The position numbers and the translations under genes were made by a program. From Actinocatenispora thailandica (lineage in GTDB: Bacteria; Actinomycetota; Actinomycetes; Mycobacteriales; Micromonosporaceae), in assembly GCF_016865425.1 (NCBI RefSeq), contig NZ_AP023355.1, forward strand, positions 3,656,198-3,720,197: a stretch of 64,000 nt of DNA, read 5' to 3'. Below are positions 52,998-61,304 of this stretch, piece after piece; the first letter of the stretch is position 1, and each line of letters begins with the position of its first letter. Under the pieces are notes generated by a model that made no database searches, was not told the origin of the DNA, and saw only the letters and a program-made list of their open reading frames with translations.

Positions 52998-54953
52998 TCA
53001 CCAGGCGGCGCGCTGGACGACGGGCTTGGTGAGCAGCGCGGACTCGGCCGGCTTGGGCCGCGGGTCGATGGAGCGCTCCACGAAGATCGCGTGCCAGACG
53101 CAGAACACCAGGACGGTCCACACCTTGCGGCTGTTGTCGGCCTCGCCCTTGCGGTGCGCGTCGAGCAGCTTGCGCACGTACCCGAGGTCGATCAGCGCGC
53201 CGGCGCCGGAGCGGGCCAGGATGTTCGCCGCCCACTCGTACATGTCCTGCTTGAGCCAGACCCGGGTGGGCGTCGGGAAACCCCACTTGCGGCGGTTGAC
53301 GATGGCCGGCGGCACGATGTTGCGCATCGCCTGGCGCAGGGCGAACTTGGTGTGGTTGCCGCGCAGCGTGACCTTCTGCTCGGTCGGGATGGTCGCCGCG
53401 AGCTCGAACACCGCCGGGTCCAGGAACGGCACCCGCACCTCCAGCGAGTGCGCCATCGACATCCGGTCGGCCTTGACCAGGATGTCGCCCCGCAGCCAGG
53501 TGTACAGGTCGATGTACTGCATCCTGGTGACCTCGTCGAGATGCGCGCACTCCGCGTACAGCGGGGCGGTGACGTCGGTGTAGGCCACCGACGGGTCGTA
53601 GTGGCGCATCAGCACCTGCTTCTCCGCCTCGGAGAAGATCCGGGCGTTGCCGTAGTAGCGCTGCTCCAGCGGCACCGTGCCCCGGTCGATGAAACTCTTG
53701 CCCTTCACCCCCTCCGGCATCACGTTGGCCACCGACTTGAGTCCCCGCTTGATGCCGTCGGGCATCGAGGCGATCGAGTGCAGCGACAGCGGCTCGCGGT
53801 AGATCGTGTAGCCGCCGAAGAACTCGTCCGCACCCTCGCCGGACAGCACCGCGGTGACGTGCTGCGCGGCGGTGCGGTTGACGAAGTACAGCGGGACCAG
53901 CGCCGGGTCGGCCACCGGGTCGTCCAGGTGCCAGACGATCCGCGGCAGCGCCTCCATCATGTCCTGCGGGCCGATCTTGGTGGGGATCAGCTGCACGCCG
54001 AGGTGCTGGGCGGAGTCGGCGGCCACGTCGATCTCGGAGTAGCCGGGCACGTCGTAGCCAACGGTGAAGGTCAGCACGTTCGGGTTGAACTCGCGGGCCA
54101 GCGCCACCACCGCGGTCGAGTCGATGCCCGACGACAGCAGGCAGCCCAGCGGCACCTCGGAGCGCATGTGCAGCCGCACCGACTCGCGCAGGGCATCCTC
54201 GATCTTCTTGTACAGCGCCTGCTCGTCGGAGACCGGCGACGGGCGGAAGTCGGCCCGGTAGTACCGGGACAGCTGCACCGGCTCCCCCGGCCGGTAGGTG
54301 AACGCCTGCCCGCACTCGACCCGGCTGATGCCCAGGTGCATCGTGCTCGGCTCCGGCACGTACTGCAGGGTCAGGTAGTGCGAGAGGTTGGCGTGGTCGA
54401 TGCCGTTGTTGCCGGCGTTGGCCGACGCCGCGAACGGCATCAGCGCCTTCTTCTCGCTGGACAGGTAGAGCCCGTCCGCGGTGAGCAGGTAGTGCAGCGG
54501 CTTGATGCCGAACGGGTCGCGGGCGCCGACCGCGCGGCGCTCCACCTTGTCCCAGATCACGAACGCGAACATGCCGCGCAGCCGGCGCAGCGCGGTCTCC
54601 AGGCCCCAGTGGTGGTACGCGGCGAGGATCACCTCGCCGTCGCCGTCGGTCTCGAACTTCGCGCCGCACTCCTGGCGCAGCTGCTCGCGCAGTTCGAGGT
54701 AGTTGTAGATCTCACCGTTGAAGGTGAGCAGGTAGCGGTCGAGGTAGCGCAGCGGCTGGTGGCTGTGCGCCACGTCGATGAACGCGAGCCGCTTGAACCC
54801 GCACACCACGTCGCCGCCGGGCGAGTCGCCGAACGTCTCCACGCCGGTGTCGTCCGGACCGCGATGGTGCAGGTTCTCCAGCGCGTCGGCAATGTGGTCG
54901 CGATGCACGCCGGCGATGCCGTGGGCGCTGACGAAGGTGAGCAGTCCGCACAT
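52998..54953 (-). CDS. asnB: Asparagine synthetase (glutamine-hydrolysing)
   Basis: Forms asparagine from aspartate, glutamine and ATP. The start is ATG 54953 so that Cys2 becomes the N-terminal nucleophile (MCGLLTFVS). The glutaminase domain has HHRGPDD and LTFNGEIYNYLELR and GDGEVILAAY; the synthetase domain has the PPi-loop LLSSGIDSTAVV near residue 265 and SGEGADEFFGGY near residue 365, then VKADRMSMAHSLEVRVPFLD. The 651-residue length is that of the long mycobacterial AsnB. Only a weak ribosome site (AGATGG) is present. It may also contribute to amidation of peptidoglycan precursors in related bacteria, but nothing here shows it. Confidence 0.92.
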   Translation of the reverse strand: MCGLLTFVSAHGIAGVHRDHIADALENLHHRGPDDTGVETFGDSPGGDVVCGFKRLAFIDVAHSHQPLRYLDRYLLTFNGEIYNYLELREQLRQECGAKFETDGDGEVILAAYHHWGLETALRRLRGMFAFVIWDKVERRAVGARDPFGIKPLHYLLTADGLYLSSEKKALMPFAASANAGNNGIDHANLSHYLTLQYVPEPSTMHLGISRVECGQAFTYRPGEPVQLSRYYRADFRPSPVSDEQALYKKIEDALRESVRLHMRSEVPLGCLLSSGIDSTAVVALAREFNPNVLTFTVGYDVPGYSEIDVAADSAQHLGVQLIPTKIGPQDMMEALPRIVWHLDDPVADPALVPLYFVNRTAAQHVTAVLSGEGADEFFGGYTIYREPLSLHSIASMPDGIKRGLKSVANVMPEGVKGKSFIDRGTVPLEQRYYGNARIFSEAEKQVLMRHYDPSVAYTDVTAPLYAECAHLDEVTRMQYIDLYTWLRGDILVKADRMSMAHSLEVRVPFLDPAVFELAATIPTEQKVTLRGNHTKFALRQAMRNIVPPAIVNRRKWGFPTPTRVWLKQDMYEWAANILARSGAGALIDLGYVRKLLDAHRKGEADNSRKVWTVLVFCVWHAIFVERSIDPRPKPAESALLTKPVVQRAAW

Positions 54954-55282
54954 GGACGCCATCTTTTCACGCGCCCGGCCGGCGGCGCCGACTCACCGCC
55001 GGACGACCCGGCCGGGACCGGCGAGCGGCGAACGTCCCGGGCGGCGGGGGCCGGGCCCGCCGAGCCGCAGGAGTGCCATATATCTGGCAAAACGGGTGAT
55101 AATTCCGCACTGCATCGCCCGGATGCGGCGCCGGCGGCGACGCGGATCACACCGGGCCCCTGCCGGCCGGCCGGGAAGCAGGGTGTTGGTGCCGGCCGGC
55201 ACAGCCCCGACCTCTAGAGTTTGGCGCACTGTGGGGTGTCGGTACGCCGGCACCAACCTGCCCGCGGCGCAGAAGGAGACGC
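54954..55282. other. Divergent promoter region between asnB and the dehydrogenase operon
   Basis: No gene is seen. An A/T-rich block at 55074-55106 holds the inverted repeat TGCCA-n6-TGGCA (55074-55089) followed by GATAAT at 55098-55103, a good rightward -10. A second -10-like TAGAGT lies near 55217. The rest is G/C-rich spacer. Confidence 0.5.
55074..55103 (+). promoter_or_regulatory. Promoter with palindromic operator candidate
   Basis: TGCCATATATCTGGCA (55074-55089) has 5-bp inverted arms. GATAAT at 55098-55103 fits a -10 hexamer, and the palindrome covers the -35 region, where only GCCATA would align with 17-bp spacing. This suggests activator- or repressor-controlled transcription. The regulator is not identified. 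Confidence 0.45.
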
Positions 55283-56452
55283 GTGTTCAGCCACTCAGCG
55301 CCGGCCACCGTGGACGCGGTGGTCGTCGGCGCCGGCCTGGTCGGCGCCTGCTGCGGCTACGAGCTGGCCGTACGCGGCCGGTCGGTCCTGATCGTCGACC
55401 GCGGCGCGGTCGCCGCCGGTGGTACCGGCGCCGGGCTGGGCGGCGTCGCGGTCGACCACCGGCCGGGGCCGCTGCTCGACCTCGCCCGGTACTCGCGGCA
55501 GCGGTGGGGCGGCCTCGCCGACCGGCTCGCCGCCGACCTCGGCCACCAACCCGACCTGCGACTGAGCACCGAGGGTGCGATCTCGGTCGCCCGCGGTGCC
55601 GAGGCCGCGAAGCACCTGAAAACGCTCGCCGCCGAGCAGCGCGCCGCCGGCCTCGCCGCCGAACCGCTGTCCGACGCCGACCTGGCCGCGGTGGCGCCGG
55701 CCCTGGCCGACGACGTCTCGCTCGCGGTGCGCTACCCCGACCACGCCCGTGTCGCGCCGGTCGCGGCCACCCTCGCGGTGCTGTCGGCCGCCGTGGAACG
55801 CGGCGCCGTGGTGGTCCCGACGGCGACGGTCGCCGCCATCGAGCCGGCCGGCACCGGCCTGCGGGTCGACACCGCGGCCGGCCCGGTCAGCACCGACACC
55901 CTGGTACTCGCGGCCGGCGCCTGGTCGGCACCACTGGCCGAACTCGCCTCGGTCCGGCTGCCGGTCCGCCCCGGCCAGGGCCACCTGCTGGTCACCGAGG
56001 CGCTGCCGCAGCCGCTGGACCAGACCGTGTACGAGGTGGGGCCCGACCAGGCGGCCCGGCTGGTACTGGCGCCCACCGGCACCGGCGCGCTGGCGATCGG
56101 CGCCCCCGGTACCGGGGGCGGGTTCGAGGCCGCGGTGCCGGTCGCGGCGCTGCGCCGGCTCGCCGCCGACGCCGTCCGGCTGCTGCCGGCGCTGCGCGAG
56201 GTCGCCGCGCTGCGCGGCGCCGGTGCGCTGTTCGCGCAGACGCCCGACCAGCTGCCGATCATCGGCGCCGACCCGCAGCAACCCGGCCTGTGGTACGCCA
56301 CCGGGCACGGCAGCGCCGGCGTCGGGCTGGCGCCGGCCACCGGTGCGCTGCTCGCCGACCTGATCACCGGTGCCGCACCGAGCGTGAACCCGGCACCGTA
56401 CGCACCGGACCGGCCCGGTCTCGCCGGGCCCGAACCGGAGGCCGACCGGTGA
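55283..56452 (+). CDS. FAD-dependent dehydrogenase, beta subunit-like (DadA family)
   Basis: A 389-residue flavoprotein of the glycine oxidase/DadA/sarcosine-oxidase-beta group. The FAD motif is AVVVGAGLVGACCGYELAVRG at residues 12-32, with VDRGAVAAGGTGAGLGGVAVD following. It ends GLWYATGHGSAGVGLAPATGALLADLI, which is the usual FAD-binding C-terminus. It resembles the beta subunit of heterotrimeric D-hydroxyproline or opine dehydrogenases; the gamma (2Fe-2S) and alpha subunits follow, so the three form one enzyme. GTG 55283 starts FSHSAPAT. The substrate is probably an amino or imino acid. Confidence 0.85.
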   Translation: MFSHSAPATVDAVVVGAGLVGACCGYELAVRGRSVLIVDRGAVAAGGTGAGLGGVAVDHRPGPLLDLARYSRQRWGGLADRLAADLGHQPDLRLSTEGAISVARGAEAAKHLKTLAAEQRAAGLAAEPLSDADLAAVAPALADDVSLAVRYPDHARVAPVAATLAVLSAAVERGAVVVPTATVAAIEPAGTGLRVDTAAGPVSTDTLVLAAGAWSAPLAELASVRLPVRPGQGHLLVTEALPQPLDQTVYEVGPDQAARLVLAPTGTGALAIGAPGTGGGFEAAVPVAALRRLAADAVRLLPALREVAALRGAGALFAQTPDQLPIIGADPQQPGLWYATGHGSAGVGLAPATGALLADLITGAAPSVNPAPYAPDRPGLAGPEPEADR

Positions 56453-56564
56453 GCGCGGCCCCCGGGCACCCGGTCCACCGGCCAGCGGCCGGCGGGTCGG
56501 GCGGGCGACCCGGCACCGCGGCCACCGAACGACACGACCGCCCGCCGGCGCGAGGGAGTTGCGG

Positions 56565-56879
56565 ATGACCGACGACGACACCGCGCGCGGCCCGTACCGG
56601 GTCGTCGACGATCCGGTGGAGCCGACCGCGGAACCGATCGGGGAGATCGTGGTCGACGGGACCGCGGTGCCGCTGCGGGCCGGCGAGACGGTCGGCGCGG
56701 CGCTGCTCGCCGCCGGCCGGGTCGGCTGGGACGACGGGCGCGCCGCGGTGTTCTGCGGCATCGGCGTCTGCTACGGCTGCCTGGTCACCGTCAACGGCTC
56801 CCCGAACATCCGGGCCTGCCGGTACGTGGCGCGGCCCGGCGACACGGTCACGACGGCACGGGACGGGGGCGCGCGGTGA
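56565..56879 (+). CDS. 2Fe-2S ferredoxin-like subunit (gamma) of the dehydrogenase
   Basis: A 104-residue plant-type [2Fe-2S] protein. The cluster motif is CGIGVCYGCLVTVNG (Cys-x4-Cys-x2-Cys) with a fourth cysteine in NIRACRYVARPGD. In heterotrimeric opine or hydroxyproline dehydrogenases this subunit passes electrons between flavins. ATG 56565 has AGGGAG 7 nt upstream; 112 bp separate it from the preceding gene. Its stop overlaps the GTG of the alpha subunit as GTGA, so assembly of the two is coupled. About 35 hydrophilic residues precede the ferredoxin fold. Confidence 0.87.
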   Translation: MTDDDTARGPYRVVDDPVEPTAEPIGEIVVDGTAVPLRAGETVGAALLAAGRVGWDDGRAAVFCGIGVCYGCLVTVNGSPNIRACRYVARPGDTVTTARDGGAR

Positions 56880-58330
56880 TTCCGACCAGGGCGGCGGACG
56901 TGGTGGTCGTCGGCGCGGGCGCGGCCGGGCTGCACGCCGCGGTGCAGGCGGCCGACGGCGGCGCGAGCGTGCTGCTGCTGGACGCGGACGTGCGGCCGGG
57001 CGGGCAGTACCACCGGCAGCTGCCGGTGGAGTTCGGCGCGGTGCGGCCGGAACGCGCGCACCACGAGCAGCCGGCCGCCGCCGACCTGATCGCCCGGCTG
57101 GCCCGGCACCGCCGGGTCACCCAGCGCCAGCAGGTCACCGTCTGGGCGGCCGAGCCCCGGGTCGGTGGCGGGGCGCTGCTCTACCTCGCGGACGTCTCGT
57201 CCGGGCGCGCCGTGGACGCCGGTGTCATCGCCGCGCCCCGGGTGGTGCTCGCGACCGGCGCGTACGACCGGACCCTGCCGTGCCCCGGCGCCGACCTGCC
57301 CGGGGTGTACACGCCGGGTGCCGCGCGGGCGCTGCTGCAGGGCGCCCGGATCGTGCCGGGGCACCGGGTGCTCGTCGCCGGGACCGGGCCGTTCCTGCTG
57401 CCGGTGGCGGCCGGCCTGATCGACGCCGGCGCCCGGCTGGCCGGGGTGCTGGAGGCCAACCACACCCGCGGCTGGGTACGCCGGCCGCGGGCGATGGCGC
57501 TCGCGCCGGAGAAGGTGGCCGAGGCGGCGCGCTACACCGCGACGCTGACCCGGCACCGTACCCGGGTCCGGGCCGGCCGCGCCGTCGTCGCGGTGCACGG
57601 GAACGGCCGGGTGGAGTCGGCGACGGTGGCGAAGCTCAAGCCGGACTGGACGATCGTGCCGGGCAGCGAGAAGACCGTCGAGACCGACGCGGTCGTCGTC
57701 GGGTACGGGTTCGTGCCGCAGCTGGAACTGGCGCTCGCGCTGGGCTGCGACACCGAGCCGGGCCCGGACGGATCGCCGGTCGTGGCGGTCGACGATGCGC
57801 AGCTCACCAGCCGTCCCGGCGTGTACGCGGCGGGCGAGCTGACCGGCGTCGGCGGTGCCGTGCTCGCCGCCGCCGAGGGCGCTCTCGCCGGCCTCGCCAC
57901 CGCCCTGGACCTCGGTACGCTCGGCGAACGCGGGCACGCCGCCCGCGCCTCGGCCTGGCAGGGCGCCCGCGCCCGTTACCGCAGGTTCGCCGACGCTCTC
58001 GCCGCGGTCTATCCGGTACCGGACGGGTGGCAGAGCTGGCTGACCGAGGACACCGTGGTGTGCCGGTGCGAGCGGGTGCGCTACGGCGCGGTGCGGGACG
58101 CGGTCACCGCCGGCGCCACCGGCCTCGGTACGGTGTGCGCCGCGACCGGCTGCGGCCGGGGCCGCTGCCAGGGGCGCAGCTGCGGCGCCGCGGTCGCCGG
58201 GATCACCGCCACGCTGTCCGGGGTGGACGGCCCGGCCGAGTTGCCGGATCCGCTCGCGCTGTCGGCGCGCCCGGTCGACACGCCGATCCCGCTCGGCCAG
58301 CTCGCCGAGGACCCGGATCACCCGGAGTGA
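56876..58330 (+). CDS. NAD(P)/FAD oxidoreductase, alpha subunit-like, with Bfd-type 2Fe-2S domain
   Basis: A 484-residue flavoprotein. It has the FAD motif VVVVGAGAAGLHAAVQAADGG near residue 8, an internal NAD-type dinucleotide motif HRVLVAGTGPFLLPVAAGL near residue 163, and the conserved GVYAAGELTGVGGA near residue 318. The C-terminal segment is a Bfd-like [2Fe-2S] domain: VCRCERV and CAATGCGRGRCQGRSC. This domain order matches the alpha subunit of opine oxidase and D-hydroxyproline dehydrogenase. Start GTG 56876 overlaps the preceding stop. Together the three genes probably oxidise an imino or amino acid and reduce a respiratory acceptor; the substrate is unproven. Confidence 0.87.
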   Translation: MIPTRAADVVVVGAGAAGLHAAVQAADGGASVLLLDADVRPGGQYHRQLPVEFGAVRPERAHHEQPAAADLIARLARHRRVTQRQQVTVWAAEPRVGGGALLYLADVSSGRAVDAGVIAAPRVVLATGAYDRTLPCPGADLPGVYTPGAARALLQGARIVPGHRVLVAGTGPFLLPVAAGLIDAGARLAGVLEANHTRGWVRRPRAMALAPEKVAEAARYTATLTRHRTRVRAGRAVVAVHGNGRVESATVAKLKPDWTIVPGSEKTVETDAVVVGYGFVPQLELALALGCDTEPGPDGSPVVAVDDAQLTSRPGVYAAGELTGVGGAVLAAAEGALAGLATALDLGTLGERGHAARASAWQGARARYRRFADALAAVYPVPDGWQSWLTEDTVVCRCERVRYGAVRDAVTAGATGLGTVCAATGCGRGRCQGRSCGAAVAGITATLSGVDGPAELPDPLALSARPVDTPIPLGQLAEDPDHPE

Positions 58331-58430
58331 CGCCGGATCCACCCGAGCGGCTGGCGGCCCGACCCGCACCGTAGGCACCCCGGATCCGACCTGCCGCGAC
58401 ACTCGGCCGCCGGCCGTCCATGGTGGACGA

Positions 58431-59342
58431 TCAGCCGAGCCGGGCGCGGAGGAACCTGGCGATCCGATCGGTGGCGGCGGCCGCTTCCGGAGTGCCCAGC
58501 AGCAGCGGGTAGGCGTGCGGCAGCCCGTCACCGACCGCCAGCGTCACGTCCACCCCGGCGTCGCCGGCCGCCGCGGCCAGCCGCTGCGCGTCGCCGAGCA
58601 GCAGCTCGGCGGTACCGACCAGGATCAGCAGCGGCGGCAACCCGTGCAGGTCGGCGAACAGCGGTGAGGCCAGCGGATCGGTCGGATCGGCGCCCTGCAG
58701 GTAGTCGGCCGCGATGCCGCGGAGCATCGCCGGGGTGAACAGCGGATCGTCGGCCACCTGCTCGTCGCGGGAGGCGCCGGACGAGGTCAGGTCCACGTGC
58801 GGGGACAGCAACACCGCCGCCGCCGGGCGGCCCGCACGGTCGTCACGCAGCGCGGCGAGCAGGCCGACGATCAACCCGGCACCGGCCGAGTCACCGCACA
58901 GCGCAACCGATCCCGGCGCCGCTGCCGCGGTACCGACCAGCCAGCGCCAGGTGGCGCGCACATCGTCGGCCGCGGCCGGGAACGGATGTTCCGGGGCCAG
59001 CCGGTACTCGCAGAACAGCACCCGGCTGCCGGCGGCCCGACCGAGCCGGGCGGCCAGCTCCCCATGACTGCGCAGCGAACCGCGGCTGAACCCGCCGCCG
59101 TGCACGAACAGCAGCACCCGATCGGCCCTGACTCCGGGCGGATCCAGCCAGTACGCCGGGACCCCGGCGGCATCGACCGGGGTGACGCGGACGTCGGCCG
59201 GGATCGGATGGATGTCTCCCGCGGGTGCGAACGCCGCCCGCGCCTGGTCGAGCGGCATCTGCGGCCGGCCGGCCCGGTCCCGCCCGCGCGCCCGGAACAG
59301 CTCGATCCGCTCCCGCATCTCGGTACTCGGCCCGCCCACCAC
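58431..59342 (-). CDS. Alpha/beta hydrolase, hormone-sensitive lipase family
   Basis: A 303-residue esterase. The oxyanion-hole motif is FVHGGGFSRGSL near residue 79, the nucleophile serine is in LCGDSAGAGL near residue 147, with the aspartate of the triad expected in DPLASPLFADL and the histidine in LPHAYPLLLG near residue 275. No signal peptide is present. GTG 59342 is the longest start but has no ribosome site; ATG 59318 (MRERIELF) is possible. The first codons lie downstream of the sigma-factor gene, whose frame as read runs through this gene because its stop is probably lost to a base-calling error. Likely acts on short-chain or hydrophobic esters. Confidence 0.85.
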   Translation of the reverse strand: MVGGPSTEMRERIELFRARGRDRAGRPQMPLDQARAAFAPAGDIHPIPADVRVTPVDAAGVPAYWLDPPGVRADRVLLFVHGGGFSRGSLRSHGELAARLGRAAGSRVLFCEYRLAPEHPFPAAADDVRATWRWLVGTAAAAPGSVALCGDSAGAGLIVGLLAALRDDRAGRPAAAVLLSPHVDLTSSGASRDEQVADDPLFTPAMLRGIAADYLQGADPTDPLASPLFADLHGLPPLLILVGTAELLLGDAQRLAAAAGDAGVDVTLAVGDGLPHAYPLLLGTPEAAAATDRIARFLRARLG

Positions 59343-59567
59343 CAGAGTCTGTCACCCGCCCTCCGGTACCGGGCAGTGGTTCGGCCCGCGTCGAACACCG
59401 CTCCGCTCCCGGCGGTCCCGGACCCGAGCAGTAGGGTGCCGCCGTCCGGCCCGATCCCCCCGCATGCGACGAGCGTCTTCGAGTGCCGGTCCTGCCTGGA
59501 CCCGCCGACCGGCGACCGGTACCGACCGGGCTGGCGCCGACCGCCCGGGACGCCGCCGGGCGTACCG

Positions 59568-60445
59568 TCACCGCGGGGCGGGGTCAGGGTGAGGGCCGCG
59601 AGCCGGGCGGGGTCGCCGACGATGTCGACCGCGTGGATCAGGCCGTCCGGGCCGAGCCCGATGCGCAACACCGCCCGGATCCGGCCGTGTGGTGCGAGCA
59701 CGACGCCGGGCGCACCGTCGACCAGCAGCACCACGCCGGTGGCGGCCCGCCGGGTGAACAGCCGGCTCTCCTCGGCGACCGCGTCGGCCCCGCGTACCTC
59801 GGCCGGCACCTGGCGGCCGACCAGGTTCGCGTCGACGGTGCGGACCACGTCGGGGGCGAGCAGCCGCAGCAGCGCGGCCAGGTCACCGCCGCGCGCCGCG
59901 GCGAGGAACGCCTCGACGACCCGGAGGTGTTCCCGGGTCCGGCGCGGCGCAGCCGCCTGGGGAGCGCGAATCCGGTCCCGGGCCCGGCTGGCGAGCTTCT
60001 TGGCGGCCACCGGTGAGCGGTCCAGCAGCCGGGCGATGTCGTCGAACGGCATCGCGAACACGTCGTGCAGCACGAACGCGACCCGCTGGGCCGGGGACAG
60101 CCGGTCCAGCACGACCAGCAGCGCCCGACCGACACCGTCGGCGAGCAGCGCGTCGGACTCCGGCGACACCCACGAGGCGCGACTGGCGAGCACCGGCGCG
60201 GCGTCGTCCAGCGGCAGTTCGGCCCGGCGGGTACGGGCCCGCAGCTGGTCGAGGCACTCGTGCACGGTGATCGTGGTCAGCCAGCCGTCGACGTTGTCGA
60301 CCTCGGCGTCGGACGCGTGTGCCTTCAACCAGGCGGCCTGCACCGCGTCCTCGGCGTCGTCGGCCGAGCCCAGCAGGTGGTACGCGACCCGGCGCAGCCG
60401 ATCGCGGGCCGCCGCGAACCGGTCGGTGAGATCGGCGCCGGCCAC
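59568..60445 (-). CDS. ECF41-type RNA polymerase sigma factor (SigJ-like)
   Basis: An extracytoplasmic-function sigma factor with a C-terminal SnoaL-like extension, characteristic of ECF41. Region 2 is RLRRVAYHLLGSADDAEDAVQAAWL near residue 15; region 4 is LSPAQRVAFVLHDVFAMPFDDIARLLDRSPVA near residue 115. The extension includes DLAALLRLLAPDVV and LLVDGAPGVVL. As given, the frame runs past its expected end to 58871, overlapping the esterase gene. One extra C in the CCCC run at 59575-59578 gives stop TGA at 59568-59570 and a normal 292-residue protein. GTG 60445 has GGAAGG 7 nt upstream. It is divergent from a DoxX-like gene, a known partner type of ECF41. Confidence 0.85.
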
Positions 60446-60620
60446 GAGGTCACCTTCCTGGCCCGGGAGACGTCAGACAGGTGATCGACCAGTGCCCGCG
60501 CCCGAAAGGACCGGTTCGGCAGATGAGACCCAACACCTCAGGCTACCGCCGCGGCCCGGCAGCACCCCGCGCCGGGAAGCCGCGGCGCAATGTCGGGACA
60601 CGGACCGAGCGGCCGGGCGG

Positions 60621-60710
60621 GCGCGTCCTCGGCACCGAGCCCGGCACCGCACGGGTTCCCGGCGCCGACTCCGGCACCGGGCGGGTCGGCGGCGTCGATC
60701 CCGGCACGGG
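60621..60710. repeat. 30-bp diverged tandem repeat, three copies
   Basis: Units occupy 60621-60650, 60651-60680 and 60681-60710. Each contains a form of CCCGGCACCG preceded by GCGCC or GCGTC. The block lies between the sigma-factor start and the DoxX-like gene and ends just before the DoxX ribosome binding site. Confidence 0.65.
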
Positions 60711-60734
60711 CGTTCCGGCGAGGGAGGGATCAGC

Positions 60735-61079
60735 ATGAGCATCGGGTACCTGGTGGTCGTCGTGGCGACCGCGGCGGCAACCGGGGCCATCGGCGCCGCC
60801 GCGGCGGCGCGGGCCGGCTTCGTCCGCGGGTTCCTGACCGCGGTCGGCGTGCCGGACTCCTGGCTGCCGTGGCTCGCGGCGGCGAAGCTGGCCGGCGCCG
60901 CCGGACTACTGGTGGGCATCGCGATCCGGCCGCTCGGCGTCGCCGCCGCGACCGGCCTGGTGCTGTACTTCGTCGGCGCCGTCGCCGCGCACCTGCGCGC
61001 GCACGGCTACGCCACCCTCGCGTTTCCGGCCACCTACCTCGCCCTGGCGGTCGCCTCGCTGGTGCTCTCCCTCGGCTGA
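60735..61079 (+). CDS. DoxX-like membrane protein
   Basis: A 114-residue protein with four membrane spans: residues 5-27, 44-62, 68-85 and 93-113. Family landmarks are FLTAVGVPDSWLPWLAAAKLAGAAGLLVGI and LYFVGAVAAHLRAHG. DoxX-like proteins are linked to quinone or oxidative-stress functions in some bacteria, and their genes are common targets of ECF41 sigma factors. The ATG has GGAGGGA 6 nt upstream. It is divergent from the sigma gene, so it may be part of that regulon. No catalytic residues are known. Confidence 0.85.
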   Translation: MSIGYLVVVVATAAATGAIGAAAAARAGFVRGFLTAVGVPDSWLPWLAAAKLAGAAGLLVGIAIRPLGVAAATGLVLYFVGAVAAHLRAHGYATLAFPATYLALAVASLVLSLG

Positions 61080-61304
61080 GTCGGGGCGGGTCGCCGGCCG
61101 GGGCGTGGCGCCGGCCGGCGACCCGCGGGGTCCGAACGGGGCGCCGTGGGGAGGTGGGGCAGCGTCCCGTTCGGACAGTCTGTTGTGGACGGTGGCCGGT
61201 CCGCGGGGCCCGGGGCGCACGGGCCGGGCGGCGCGCCGATGGTCCCGACCGGGGCTGCGGACGTCCGAGGTGCTTCCGGGAGTGGGCGCCCGGGGCCGAG
61301 CCGG

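Noticed and set aside
58871-59567. The sigma-factor frame read through to 58871 as a real C-terminal fusion domain
   Set aside because: Residues after the expected end are Arg/Ser/Pro/Gly noise, antiparallel in sense to nothing known and out of frame with the esterase on the same strand. One added base gives a stop at the family-typical length.
60481-60738. An 85-codon open frame whose stop overlaps the DoxX-like start as ATGA
   Set aside because: It is largely made of the 30-bp repeat, has no ribosome binding site and no protein features. The overlap with the DoxX start seems fortuitous.
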